Source: Caulobacter sp. (lineage in GTDB: Bacteria > Pseudomonadota > Alphaproteobacteria > Caulobacterales > Caulobacteraceae). From it: 51,032 nt of DNA. The notes under the pieces were generated by a model. It had not been told where the DNA came from. It did not search any database and saw nothing but the letters and a program-made list of their open reading frames with translations. The stretch covers positions 1 through 51,032 of the forward strand of contig JAUXTQ010000001.1 in the NCBI GenBank assembly GCA_030678995.1, written 5' to 3'. The position numbers and the translations under genes are program-made. Positions 32,029-43,519 of this stretch are shown here, piece after piece (the first letter of the stretch is position 1; each line of letters starts with the position of its first letter).

Positions 32029-34929
32029 ATGGCCGTCACCTTCGACACCAGTAGCCTGCTCAGCTACTATCAGGCCCGGACGGGCCAGACCGCCACGACG
32101 GCGGCCTCCTCCGGCGCGTCCGGCGGGTCGAAGAAGTACGCCCCCACGCCCCCCTGGGCGACCACCTCGGGCGCCCTGCGCTCCAGCGCCCTGGTCAAGG
32201 GCGCGATGGCCGGCCGCCGCTTCATCGACGAGGGCGCGGCGCAGCTCGACCTTCCCGGGGCCAGCAACGACTACAAGAAGCTGTTCGCCGTCTACCAGGG
32301 CCTCAACACTCTGTACGGTCTGGGCGAGCGCATGCAGGCCACCGGGGTTTCGGCTACCGAGAAGAACCGCCTGGCCGAGATTTTCACCCGCGGCATGACC
32401 GAGGTCTCGGCCTATACCGACAAGTCCAAGCTCGAGCAGATGCGCCTGACCCGCGGCGAGACGATGATCTCCGACAAGTCGGCGGTCGGGGTTCCCCGGG
32501 CGACCTACAAATACGCCACTGGGAAGATCCATACGGGGCCCCAGTCCGACCCCGTCGCCGCCTTCGCCGGCGCGGTGGCCTTTGACATCACGGTCAAGCG
32601 CGGGACGGTGACCCACACGATCAACGTCGATCTCGCCGATATGGGCGCCACGCCCCGGTCGATGGGGGCGGTGACCTCGTTCATCAACTCCAAGCTCCAG
32701 GCCGAGGGCCTGCAGACGCGCTTCAGCGTCGAGCGCACGCCCGGCCAGCCGCGCAAGGTCACCACCGGCGGCACCACCGTGACCCTGCCCGCCGTCGCCG
32801 ACGATTACGCCTTCAAGATCACCGGCGATTCCACCGAGCTGATGACCTTCTCGGCGGTCACGACCAAGCCGGCCGTCTATGTCACCACCTATGCCGGCAA
32901 TCCTGACCCGGACAAGAACGTCAAGACCGACGACGGCAAGTTCGAGAGCAGCCTGGTCAAGGTCGACGGTACGGCCATCGGGACCGAGGGCGCCCGGGTG
33001 TTCTCCGCGACCATGGAAGGCACGATCGAGACCGTCCGCGGCTCGAAGGTCGGGGCGGATGGCTCGCTCTACGTGCTGGCGGACGTGAAGACCTCGGTCG
33101 ACGGCCAGTCCGTCAAGGGCGAGCGGGATGTGGCGCTGCTGAAGTACGACAGCACCGGCCAGTTGATGTTTGCCCGCACGCTCGGCGCGGCCGAAGACGC
33201 CTCGGGCCTGGCCATGACGGTCAGCGCCGACGGTAAGGTGGCCATCGCGGGCAAGATCAACGGCGCCCTCACCGGCGCCACGGACGGGCCGATCAACTCC
33301 GGCGCGGCCTCGGAGCTGAGCGACAGCTTTGTCACCGTCTATGACGCCAAGGGCGACGAGGCGTGGACCGCCCGCCGCGGCGCGCTGCAGGACGACGAGG
33401 CCACCGCCGTGGCCTTCGGCGCTGACGGCCTGGTCTATGTCGCCGGTCGCACCAAATCGACACTGCCCGGCAGCGGCGCCACCGCGCTGGGCGGCTGGGA
33501 CAGCTACCTGGCGGCCTTCGCGCCGGACGCCAACGGTGTGCCCAAGGCGCTGTTCACCACCCAGTTCGGCACGGCCGGCGAGGACACGGTCAACGGCATC
33601 GTGGTCGATGGGACCAGCGTGACCATCGCCGGCGTCGAGAACGGCCACGGCATGCTGCGCAGCTTCGCCGTCACTCCGACCACAACCGAAACGGTCCGCA
33701 CCGACGACAACGGCCTGACCAACATCACCGTCACCGACACCACCAACGGCGTGCCGACGGTCACCTCCACCGACTATGGCGCCCATGACGGCGGGACCGC
33801 GCCGGTCAAGGTGACGACCACGTTGCACACCTCCGCAGCCAGTTTCAGCGCCGGATCGACGCGCGACCTGGGCGATCTGCAGGGTGGGCAAATCACCGGC
33901 CTGGGCCTCGACGGCGGAAACCTCTGGGTGGCCGGGGCGACGCGCAACGCGGCGCTGTCGGTGGCCGGGAACACCCACGCCTACACAGGCGGGATGGATG
34001 CATTCGCGGCGCGAATTTCCACCGATCTCTCCAGCGCTTCCAGCGACAACCTCAGCTACTTCGGCGGAACCGGCGACGACACGGTGACCGCCATGACGGT
34101 GTCGGGCGGCAAGGTCTGGGTGGCCGGCCTGGCCAGCGCCGACCAGCCGGGGGCCTCGGCCATTTCGGTCAAGGACGGCTATGTCGCCGAGCTGGACGTG
34201 GTCGCCGGGACCTCCCAGGTCCAGCGGGTCACCGGCAAGGACGGCTACGCCACGGCGACCTCGATCGCGGTCGACGCCACGGGCGCCAGCGCCCTGGACA
34301 AGCTGGGCCTGCCCAAGGGCGCGTTGCTCTATTCGGACTCGGTCAAGGTCACCGCGGCCACCTCGGCCCGGGCCGGCGACAGCTTCCAGATCCGCACCGC
34401 GGAGGGCGGGCGCCTGGCCACGGTGACGCTGGAAGCCAACGACACCCTCGACACCCTGGCGGTGAAGCTGCGCCGCATGGCGGGCTTCAAGGCCAAGATC
34501 GAGGTGGTCAGCGACGGCGACTTCCGCCGGCTCAAGATTACCCCGTCCACCGAGAGCGCCACCGTCGAGGTGTTGCCCGGCAAGGGCGGTCTGGACCTGC
34601 TCGGCGCCCTGGGCCTGACCCCCGGGGTGGTGCGCAACACCATCATCGACAAGTCCGGCAAGAGCGTCTCGGCCGATGGCGGCGGCCCGGTGTTCGGCCT
34701 GGGGCTCCCGGCCCAGCTGGATGTCAGCTCCGACACGGCCGTGAAGAACGCCCTGGCGGTGCTCGGCAAGTCTCTCGGCAAGGTGCGCGACGCCTATCGG
34801 CAGCTGGAGGCGGCGGCCAAGCCGCAGGCCGCTTCGACCGCCGGCGCGTTCGGCGCGCCGCCGGCCTATCTGACCAACCAGATCGCCAACTACCAGGCCG
34901 CGCTCGACCGTCTCACCGGCGGCGGCTGA
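32029..34929 (+). CDS. flaEY: FlaEY-like large flagellar regulatory/assembly protein
   Basis: A 966-residue protein. The N-terminus (FDTSSLLSYYQARTGQ) lacks a signal peptide, as expected for a flagellar type III substrate. Residues about 1-300 are mixed; about 340-740 contain recurring SBBP/NHL-type propeller units (GADGSLYVLADVKT; DALVYVAGRT-like YVAGRTKSTLPGS; GGNLWVAGATRN; GGKVWVAGLAS). Residues about 775-865 (DSFQIRTAEGGRLATVTLEA; FRRLKITPSTESATVEV) resemble the beta domains of hook-associated and flagellin variable regions, and the end is a helical NQIANYQAALDRLTGGG. FlaEY of Caulobacter lies in the same cluster and affects filament assembly. Start at 32029 follows AGGA. Name given from context and architecture. 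Confidence 0.75.
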   Translation: MAVTFDTSSLLSYYQARTGQTATTAASSGASGGSKKYAPTPPWATTSGALRSSALVKGAMAGRRFIDEGAAQLDLPGASNDYKKLFAVYQGLNTLYGLGERMQATGVSATEKNRLAEIFTRGMTEVSAYTDKSKLEQMRLTRGETMISDKSAVGVPRATYKYATGKIHTGPQSDPVAAFAGAVAFDITVKRGTVTHTINVDLADMGATPRSMGAVTSFINSKLQAEGLQTRFSVERTPGQPRKVTTGGTTVTLPAVADDYAFKITGDSTELMTFSAVTTKPAVYVTTYAGNPDPDKNVKTDDGKFESSLVKVDGTAIGTEGARVFSATMEGTIETVRGSKVGADGSLYVLADVKTSVDGQSVKGERDVALLKYDSTGQLMFARTLGAAEDASGLAMTVSADGKVAIAGKINGALTGATDGPINSGAASELSDSFVTVYDAKGDEAWTARRGALQDDEATAVAFGADGLVYVAGRTKSTLPGSGATALGGWDSYLAAFAPDANGVPKALFTTQFGTAGEDTVNGIVVDGTSVTIAGVENGHGMLRSFAVTPTTTETVRTDDNGLTNITVTDTTNGVPTVTSTDYGAHDGGTAPVKVTTTLHTSAASFSAGSTRDLGDLQGGQITGLGLDGGNLWVAGATRNAALSVAGNTHAYTGGMDAFAARISTDLSSASSDNLSYFGGTGDDTVTAMTVSGGKVWVAGLASADQPGASAISVKDGYVAELDVVAGTSQVQRVTGKDGYATATSIAVDATGASALDKLGLPKGALLYSDSVKVTAATSARAGDSFQIRTAEGGRLATVTLEANDTLDTLAVKLRRMAGFKAKIEVVSDGDFRRLKITPSTESATVEVLPGKGGLDLLGALGLTPGVVRNTIIDKSGKSVSADGGGPVFGLGLPAQLDVSSDTAVKNALAVLGKSLGKVRDAYRQLEAAAKPQAASTAGAFGAPPAYLTNQIANYQAALDRLTGGG

Positions 34930-34988
34930 TCGCCCTTCAGGTCACGCGGACTTGAAAGGGACACGGCCGCACGATAGCGATTGCGGCC

Positions 34989-35651
34989 ATGGAATTTCTC
35001 AAGGACCGACGCATCGTCCTGGCCATCGGCGCCGCCGCCGCGTTGCTGCTCGGCGTCCTTATCGCCGCCCTGATCATGCGCGGCGACGGGGGATCAAAAA
35101 AGCCGCCCCCGGCCTCCACCGGCGGGCTGGTCGTCGAGACCGGCCGCGACGACGACACCAAGCTCGATCCCAAGCGACCGATCCGCTGCTTCGTCGCCGG
35201 CGTGTTCGTCGGCGAGATCACCCTGACCGAATGCGCCCAGCGCAACGGGGTGGCGACCGGCGCCCTGGATGTCGGCGTCGACGAGACCGGCGCCCTGGCC
35301 GCCTCGGATGTGGCCGGCACCATCCTGGCGCCCCTGCCGCCCCGCGCCGCGCCGCAACAGTCGCCGGTCGAGGTCGCGGCGAACGAACCGGTCGCCGCCC
35401 AGCCGGCCAGCAACGCCTGCTGGCGCTATGCCGGCGGCGGCTGGGCCAAGATCGGGTCGATGGACCTCAACAGCTGCGTCCAGACCCTCTACTCCGGCCA
35501 GTGCGAACAGCGGGGCGGGGCCTCCTATGGCCGCTGGGGCGACCAGACGCTGCGCCTGGTCCGCGACAAGGTCGAGATTTCGTCCGACAACCGCCGCTTC
35601 CGCACCCTCGCGGAACAGGGCGCCAACTGCTCCATTCCGCCGGTCGGCTAA
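34989..35651 (+). CDS. Membrane-anchored periplasmic protein of unknown function
   Basis: The 220-residue product has an N-terminal transmembrane anchor (IVLAIGAAAALLLGVLIAAL) followed by a soluble domain with about six cysteines in paired positions (IRCFVAG / LTECAQRNG; NACWRYAGGGWAKIG / LNSCVQTLYSGQCEQRG / GANCSIPP), suggesting disulfides in the periplasm. No known family recognised. The following lipoprotein gene starts 17 bases after its stop, so the two form a transcription unit behind flaEY. Confidence 0.75.
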   Translation: MEFLKDRRIVLAIGAAAALLLGVLIAALIMRGDGGSKKPPPASTGGLVVETGRDDDTKLDPKRPIRCFVAGVFVGEITLTECAQRNGVATGALDVGVDETGALAASDVAGTILAPLPPRAAPQQSPVEVAANEPVAAQPASNACWRYAGGGWAKIGSMDLNSCVQTLYSGQCEQRGGASYGRWGDQTLRLVRDKVEISSDNRRFRTLAEQGANCSIPPVG

Positions 35652-35667
35652 GGTCAGGGTTTCAGGT

Positions 35668-36051
35668 ATGTCCAGGTTGTTCGCCATCGCCGTTCTGGCC
35701 GCCTCCACCCTCGCGCTGGCCGGGTGCGAGGAAACCGTCCAGGCCCCGCTCGACACGGGTGTGTGCTACCATGTCGGCACGGGACCGGACGGCAAGATCA
35801 AGTTCAACGTCGTGGCGCGCAACCAGCCCAACATCGAGCACTGCGCCGCCCAGCTCGAGGGAATGCGCCTGAGGTTCCTGCGCCTGGGCGGCCAGACCCG
35901 CGAGATTTCCGGCGCCTATCAGGGCAACTTCATCTTCCTGCGCCGCGAAGGCATCTTCCGCGCCCAGCGTTGGGAGGGGAACCAGTACCTGATGCTGGTC
36001 CGCAGCGGCGACGGCCGGCTGGTGGTCCCCGGGGCCGTGCAGACCGAGTAG
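35668..36051 (+). CDS. Small lipoprotein of unknown function
   Basis: A 127-residue protein with a clear lipobox (LALAGC, lipidated Cys20) and a compact domain including TGVCYHVGTGPDGKIKFNVV, RNQPNIEHCAAQLEGMRLRF and AYQGNFIFLRREGIFRAQRW. Two cysteines could form a disulfide. It is probably co-transcribed with the membrane-anchored protein just upstream. Function not recognised. Confidence 0.8.
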   Translation: MSRLFAIAVLAASTLALAGCEETVQAPLDTGVCYHVGTGPDGKIKFNVVARNQPNIEHCAAQLEGMRLRFLRLGGQTREISGAYQGNFIFLRREGIFRAQRWEGNQYLMLVRSGDGRLVVPGAVQTE

Positions 36052-36106
36052 CCGCCTGGCGCGTTATCCTCCGCGACGAAAGCTGTGCATAAGCGCTTGC
36101 GGACGA

Positions 36107-36121
36107 GAACAAAGTATGAAC
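36107..36121. promoter_or_regulatory. LexA (SOS) box upstream of ssb
   Basis: GAAC-AAAGTAT-GAAC, which reads GTTC-N7-GTTC on the other strand, the exact alphaproteobacterial LexA operator. It lies about 130 bases upstream of ssb. A TTAACCAT half-site in reverse (ATGGTTAA, 36137-36144) lies between it and the gene. Confidence 0.85.
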
Positions 36122-36248
36122 ACGTATCTTTTACCAATGGTTAACGCCCGCTAGTCTGGGCGTCAGATTCCGGCGCCCCCCGAAGTCCGAGCATCGGACT
36201 TCGTCATCAAGGGGACGTGGTCGCCGGGCGTGAACAAGGAGAAATCCC

Positions 36249-36725
36249 ATGGCGGGCAGCGTCAACAAGGTCATTCTCGTCGGCAACCTGGGCAAGGACC
36301 CGGAGATCCGCACCCTCAACTCGGGCGACCGGGTGGCCAACCTCAGCCTCGCGACCTCGGAGTCCTGGCGCGACCGCGCCAGTGGCGAGAAGAAGGAGCG
36401 CACCGAGTGGCACCGGGTGGTGATCTTCAACGACAACCTGGTCAAGGTCGCCGAGCAGTACCTGAAGAAGGGCTCGACGGTGTACATCGAGGGGGCCCTG
36501 CAGACCCGCAAATGGACCGACCAGCAAGGCGTCGAGAAGTACTCGACCGAGGTGGTGCTGCAGAAGTTCCGCGGTGAACTGACCATGCTCGGCGGCCGCG
36601 GCGACGGCGGCGGCATGCGCGACGAGGGCGGCGACTTCGGCGGCTACTCCGGCGGCGACCGCGCCCAGCCCAGCGGCCCGAAGGAAAGCTTCAGCGCCGA
36701 CCTGGACGACGAGATCCCGTTCTAG
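36249..36725 (+). CDS. ssb: Single-stranded DNA-binding protein
   Basis: The 158-residue SSB has an OB-fold domain (residues about 5-110: [56 protein letters not shown]) and a Gly-rich linker ending in the acidic protein-interaction tail DLDDEIPF. It coats single-stranded DNA in replication, repair and recombination as a tetramer. AAGGAGAAAT precedes the start. The upstream LexA box indicates SOS induction. Confidence 0.98.
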   Translation: MAGSVNKVILVGNLGKDPEIRTLNSGDRVANLSLATSESWRDRASGEKKERTEWHRVVIFNDNLVKVAEQYLKKGSTVYIEGALQTRKWTDQQGVEKYSTEVVLQKFRGELTMLGGRGDGGGMRDEGGDFGGYSGGDRAQPSGPKESFSADLDDEIPF

Positions 36726-36893
36726 GGCGGAGATTCCGCTTGCTCCGCCGAGACGGACCGGGGCGTTGCGGGACAGGCAGGGCGAATTCGCCAGCAGATC
36801 GACTGGGGTGGCCAGGCGGCCGAACGTCGGCTTTGGTTTCGGCAGCCTGGGCCAGCGTCGGCCGAGGGGGAGCTGGCGTCACGCGGTGGTGGC

Positions 36894-37598
36894 TTAGAGC
36901 AGCCCGGGGATCAGTTTCACGCGGACCCGCTTCGCATAGGCCCCGTAACCGGGGAGGTGTTCGCGCAAGTAGCGCTCCTCGATGACGACTCGGGCCAGGG
37001 TCAGGATGAGGAAGCCGATGGAGCTGATCGCCGCCGCATAGCTTCCCAGCCACAGTGCTGCTCCAGGATAGACGAGCAGCATCCCAGCATAGAACGGGTG
37101 ACGGACCACCGCGTAGAGGCCCGATTGGATCACCTGCTGCGCTTCGGCGCTCTGATCGTGGATCGTGGGGGCGGCGAAGCGGTTCTGGCCTATGGCCAGA
37201 TAGGCGATCGAGAGGCCCAAGATCACGGAAACGGCTCCTATCGCCTGAACAGGCAACGGGGGGGCGGCCAACAGTTTCAGGCGGAATACGTCCAGCGGAA
37301 TGGATGCGAGCCAGCATAGCGTGAAGGCGAGATAGAACAGCAGGCCGAGAGAATCGACGAGCGGCTGCTGCTTCTCGCGCGGCGCCACAAAGCTCTGCTG
37401 GCGGACGCGAAAGCTGGCGGGTCGCAGAACGGCCAGCAAGCCCGAGGCCAGGCAGGATATGAGCCCGAACGTAGCCACGAACAGCCAGGCTGTCGGCCAA
37501 ATCCAGATGCCTTCGAGAAGGCCGGGGATCATCAGGAGCACCGCCGCCATAACCGCAACCAGTGGGAGAGGGCTCAACGCGCCTCGCAAGGCCTGCAT
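36894..37598 (-). CDS. Isoprenylcysteine methyltransferase-like membrane protein
   Basis: A 234-residue protein with about five transmembrane segments and the C-terminal signature of the ICMT/PEMT-like methyltransferase family: GLYAVVRHPFYAGMLLVYPG followed by EERYLREHLPGYGAYAKRV. The family uses S-adenosylmethionine to methylate membrane-associated substrates; the substrate here is unknown. GGAGA precedes the ATG. It is divergent from the TetR gene with 61 bases between starts, so TetR is likely to control it. Base composition of both genes is lower in GC than the surroundings. Confidence 0.85.
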   Translation of the reverse strand: MQALRGALSPLPLVAVMAAVLLMIPGLLEGIWIWPTAWLFVATFGLISCLASGLLAVLRPASFRVRQQSFVAPREKQQPLVDSLGLLFYLAFTLCWLASIPLDVFRLKLLAAPPLPVQAIGAVSVILGLSIAYLAIGQNRFAAPTIHDQSAEAQQVIQSGLYAVVRHPFYAGMLLVYPGAALWLGSYAAAISSIGFLILTLARVVIEERYLREHLPGYGAYAKRVRVKLIPGLL

Positions 37599-37628
37599 TT
37601 CACGGTCTCCCTATCCTAATATGCATCG

Positions 37629-37652
37629 TGTATATTATTCAGGCTGTATATT
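37629..37652. promoter_or_regulatory. Repeated TGTATATT in the TetR/methyltransferase promoter region
   Basis: TGTATATT occurs at 37629-37636 and 37645-37652, 16 bases apart, in an AT-rich pocket just before the TetR start. It could include the -10 element and the TetR operator of the divergent pair. Confidence 0.45.
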
Positions 37653-37659
37653 CAAGGAT

Positions 37660-38250
37660 ATGTCGTCTTCTTCTCCACGCCCTCGCGGGACCAAACGCAG
37701 TCGCACCAAGTCCGCGCTCATCGATGCATTCTGGAGCATCGTGAACGAATCCGGTTTCCCGGCCGCCACCCTTGAAGCCGTGGCGCAGCGCGCGGGCATG
37801 TCGCGTGGCGCGATTTACTCGAACTTTGCCTCGCGGGCCGACCTGCTGCTGGCGGCGGCTGGGGCGCGCGGCCTCAAGATCGATCATGATTTCAGCCAGC
37901 TCGGAACCTTGGACGAACAGCTCCGGCGCTTTGCGACAGGCTTGGCCGAGGCCCTGCCCAACGCTCCCGGGACGCAGCGCTGGCATGCGGAGCTCTTCCT
38001 CTGCATCGCGACCCAGCCGACCTTGAAAGCCCATGTGGCCGTGGGCTTTTCGGCGCTGTTCCACACTATGGGCGCGCAGCTGGAAGCGCAGCATCGGGAC
38101 GAGCTCACGCTCCCCGTGGGGTCCTTGGCGCTTGCCATACAGTCGTTGGCCATGGGGTTGGTGTACCAGGCGATCCTCAGCCCCGAAGCGGTGACGGAAG
38201 CTGCGGTGCTCGATGCGTTTGCCGCGCTGGCCAGGGGCGCGGTCCGCTAG
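37660..38250 (+). CDS. TetR-family transcriptional regulator
   Basis: The 196-residue protein has an N-terminal helix-turn-helix of TetR type (ALIDAFWSIVNESGFPAATLEAVAQRAGMSRGAIYSNFASRADLL) and a variable C-terminal ligand domain. An upstream in-frame ATG at 37621 would add 13 residues with no family resemblance, so 37660 is preferred although the AAGGAT in front is very close to the start. It probably represses the divergent methyltransferase-like gene and itself; the inducer is unknown. Confidence 0.88.
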   Translation: MSSSSPRPRGTKRSRTKSALIDAFWSIVNESGFPAATLEAVAQRAGMSRGAIYSNFASRADLLLAAAGARGLKIDHDFSQLGTLDEQLRRFATGLAEALPNAPGTQRWHAELFLCIATQPTLKAHVAVGFSALFHTMGAQLEAQHRDELTLPVGSLALAIQSLAMGLVYQAILSPEAVTEAAVLDAFAALARGAVR

Positions 38251-38369
38251 GGCCATACTCAATACCGCTTCCGCTCATCCCGGCGTTCATGCGCGAGGGT
38301 GAGCGGAGGAAGGCAGGCGCCAGGCCTTGAAATAACGCAGGCTCAATCGAGTCCGGTCCCAGGGCGCTG

Positions 38370-38744
38370 TCACCAGACCGCGTCGCGGAAGTTGTCCAGG
38401 ATGTGCTGGTCGGCCGTCAGCAGTCGGGCGCCGTCGGCCATGGCGTTCGCCACGATCAGCCGGTCAAAGACGTCGCGCGTCCAGCCGAAGGTCGCCGCCG
38501 CGGCAACAACATCGGCGAAGACAGCGCTGGATGGCGATACATCCGCGTGGTCGTAGAGCCGCGCAAGGATGGCGGCGGGAGCGTTCTGCAGCCGTCCGAT
38601 TTCTGACAGCACCTCAAGTTCCAGCACCACCGCCGGTGAGATCACCAGCGGCTGACGGTCGATGAGCCGCCGCGCCGTGCGCGACAGCCGCCGCTCGTTG
38701 GCCTCCGCCAGCCAGATGGCGGCGTGGGTATCCAGATGGATCAA
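38370..38744 (-). CDS. PIN-domain toxin (VapC-like)
   Basis: A 124-residue PIN-domain protein with conserved acids in HLDTHAAIWL, VLELEVLSEIGRL, DVFDRLIVANAM and LLTADQHI. It starts at a TTG (38744) that overlaps the antitoxin stop in TTGA, so translation is coupled to the antitoxin. It is expected to be a Mg-dependent ribonuclease held inactive by the Phd-like partner. Confidence 0.9.
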   Translation of the reverse strand: MIHLDTHAAIWLAEANERRLSRTARRLIDRQPLVISPAVVLELEVLSEIGRLQNAPAAILARLYDHADVSPSSAVFADVVAAAATFGWTRDVFDRLIVANAMADGARLLTADQHILDNFRDAVW

Positions 38745-39019
38745 TCGGCCGCCCGCGGGAAATCCGACGGCATGGAGTAGGCGAGTGTCAGCGCTCGGGC
38801 TTCCTCGATCGTCAGGGCTTCAGGGACCAGATCCGAGCCGGCGGCGAAGTAGGCCTTCATCCGGTCGGCCCGCGACGGCCCTTCAAATGTCGCCGGTTCG
38901 GATCGCAGCACCAGCCGTCCGCGCTTGCGGTTGATGATCAGCGGCTCGCCCGTGGCCATGGCCTCGTCGAGGTACCGGGCGAGGTTGCGCCGAAGTTCGG
39001 AAATGGTGACCTGCTTCAT
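38741..39019 (-). CDS. Phd/YefM-family antitoxin
   Basis: The 92-residue protein has a Phd-type N-terminal DNA-binding segment (MKQVTISELRRNLARYLDEAMATGEPLIINRKRGRLVLRS) and a C-terminal part that would bind the toxin. The operon is likely autoregulated through two TTGTACAA palindromes that begin at the start codon. No Shine-Dalgarno is visible because the operator occupies that position. Confidence 0.9.
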   Translation of the reverse strand: MKQVTISELRRNLARYLDEAMATGEPLIINRKRGRLVLRSEPATFEGPSRADRMKAYFAAGSDLVPEALTIEEARALTLAYSMPSDFPRAAD

Positions 39020-39050
39020 TTGTACAAAATGGGGCTCAAATTTGTACAAG
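39019..39050. promoter_or_regulatory. Paired TTTGTACAAA palindromes, antitoxin operator
   Basis: TTTGTACAAA (39019-39028) and TTGTACAA (39042-39049) are two palindromes with centres 22 bases apart, about two DNA turns, directly at the antitoxin start. This is the expected geometry for cooperative binding of two antitoxin dimers. Confidence 0.7.
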
Positions 39051-39139
39051 TCAAACATTATACCCTGCCCACAGTCCGTAACGCCCTTTGACCTAACCCA
39101 GGGTTCCAATGGGGCCGCCCGTCGTGCGAGGAGGTCCCG

Positions 39140-40054
39140 GTGACCGCCGCCAACAACCCCCGCACCGCCTTCGCGCCCGCTGAATGGGCGGCCATCGCCG
39201 CCATCATCCTGGTGTGGGGGATCAACAACGCCGCGGCCAAGGTGGCGACGGGGGCGTTGCCGCCGTTCTTCGTCGGCGCCGTGCGGTTCGCCATCGCCCT
39301 GATCCTGCTGGCGCCGTGGCTGCGGCCGCCGTTCCCGCCCTGGCGCCAGACCGTGCCGATCCTGCTGCTGCTGGGACCGCTGCACTTCGGGCTGATCTAC
39401 TACGGCTTTTCCATCGTGCAGAACCTCAGTCCGCTGGTGGTCTCGCTACAGCTGTGGATCCCGATGACAGCTTTCTTCGCCTGGCGGGTGCTGGGCGAGA
39501 AAATGCCGCCCGCGGCCCTGGCCGGGATGGTCGTGGCCTTCGTCGGCGTGGCCTGGATGAGTCTCGACCCCCACGCCGCCGGCGACCTGCCCGGGATCAT
39601 CATCGGGGTGATCGCCAGCGCCATGTGGGCGCTGGGCACCGTGCTGGTGCGGCGCTCGCCCGCCGTCACGCCGCTGAAGATGCAGGCCCTGACCTGCGCC
39701 GTCGGCGCGCCGGTGCTGCTGGCCGCGGCCGTGCTGTTCGAGCCCAACCTGATCGAGCGGTCGGCCAACGCAGGCCTGTTCGTCTGGAGCACCATCGTCT
39801 GGGCCGCCCTGGCCTCGACCATCGGCGCCTCGGCCCTGCTGTTCTGGCTGGTCCAGCGGCGTGAACCCGGCCGGGTGACGCCCTGGTTCCTGCTGACCCC
39901 GCTGGTCTCCTGCGGCATCGGCATCGGGCTGATGGGCGACCAGCTGACGCCGCAGCTGATGCTGGGCGGGGCCGCGACCCTGGTCGGCGTGGCCGTCGTG
40001 GCCCTGTCCGAACACCGGGCCGCCGCGGCCGAGGCCGCCGCTGGCCAGGCCTGA
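39140..40054 (+). CDS. EamA/DMT-family transporter
   Basis: A 304-residue inner-membrane protein with ten predicted transmembrane segments arranged as two EamA repeats. First repeat: WGINNAAAKVATGALPPFFVGAVRFAIAL; second: DLPGIIIGVIASAMWALGTVLVRR. Members export amino acids or metabolites. The GTG at 39140 follows GAGGAGG and is the natural start. Substrate unknown. Confidence 0.9.
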   Translation: MTAANNPRTAFAPAEWAAIAAIILVWGINNAAAKVATGALPPFFVGAVRFAIALILLAPWLRPPFPPWRQTVPILLLLGPLHFGLIYYGFSIVQNLSPLVVSLQLWIPMTAFFAWRVLGEKMPPAALAGMVVAFVGVAWMSLDPHAAGDLPGIIIGVIASAMWALGTVLVRRSPAVTPLKMQALTCAVGAPVLLAAAVLFEPNLIERSANAGLFVWSTIVWAALASTIGASALLFWLVQRREPGRVTPWFLLTPLVSCGIGIGLMGDQLTPQLMLGGAATLVGVAVVALSEHRAAAAEAAAGQA

Positions 40055-40085
40055 CCGGCCTCCCCAACGGCCACGCCGGGCGGGG

Positions 40086-40607
40086 TCAGGGGGCCTTGAT
40101 CACCGCGCAGGCCACCCGCGCCCCGGCGCCGCCGATCGGTTGGCTGGCATGATCATCGGGCCCGGCGTGGATCACCAGGGCCGAGCCGTCCGCGTCCAGA
40201 AGGGCCGGGCGACCTTCCGCGCCGGTAAGCGAGACCCAGGTCGTGAAGACCTCGGCGTTGACGATCCCGACCGAGGTCGCCCAGACGTTGGGCAGGTCCC
40301 CGGCCTCGTTGGCGGCCGGATTGAACAGTCCGTGGACCGCCGCGTCCTGGTCATGAACATGACTGCCGGCCGATTTGAAATCGGGGCCCGAACAGTCGCC
40401 CTTCTGGTGGAAGTGCAGGCCATGCCAGCCGGGCTTCAGCCCGCGGCCCTCGACCCGCAGCAGCACGCCGCGCGGCCCTTCGGTCAGGGTCGCCACGCCC
40501 ATGTCTTCGCCCGCCGGCCCCTTCAGATCGACCGTCAGGGAGGCCGGCTGGGCGAGGGCGGGAAGGGCGATGGCGGCGGCGGCGAGGGCGATCGTGAAAC
40601 GATGCAT
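40086..40607 (-). CDS. sodC: Periplasmic Cu/Zn superoxide dismutase
   Basis: The 173-residue protein has a signal peptide (cleaved near ALA-QP) and the SodC ligand set: GLHFHQKGDC (Cu ligands), SAGSHVHD (bridging His and Zn ligands), DGSALVIHAGPDDHASQPIG (active-site loop) and GARVACAVI with the conserved arginine and disulfide cysteine. It detoxifies superoxide in the periplasm. CAGGAGC precedes the start. It is convergent with the EamA gene and divergent from gyrA. Confidence 0.95.
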   Translation of the reverse strand: MHRFTIALAAAAIALPALAQPASLTVDLKGPAGEDMGVATLTEGPRGVLLRVEGRGLKPGWHGLHFHQKGDCSGPDFKSAGSHVHDQDAAVHGLFNPAANEAGDLPNVWATSVGIVNAEVFTTWVSLTGAEGRPALLDADGSALVIHAGPDDHASQPIGGAGARVACAVIKAP

Positions 40608-40721
40608 CGAAATGCTCCTGAAAGGGCCCGAAAAGGCGGTCCGAAGGTGGCGCCGGGCTGTCCTGGATGTTAACTAACGCGCGGACGTTTTGGGTCCGAT
40701 TCTGATAGCAAAATCCCGCAC

Positions 40722-43502
<2,781 letters not shown>

Positions 43503-43519
43503 GGCGCAAGGGGGTTTGG

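Noticed and set aside
31969..33978. Reverse-strand open frame of 669 codons opposite the flaEY-like gene
   Set aside because: Mirror frame; the forward frame begins after a ribosome site and has recognisable repeats and flagellar-type segments.
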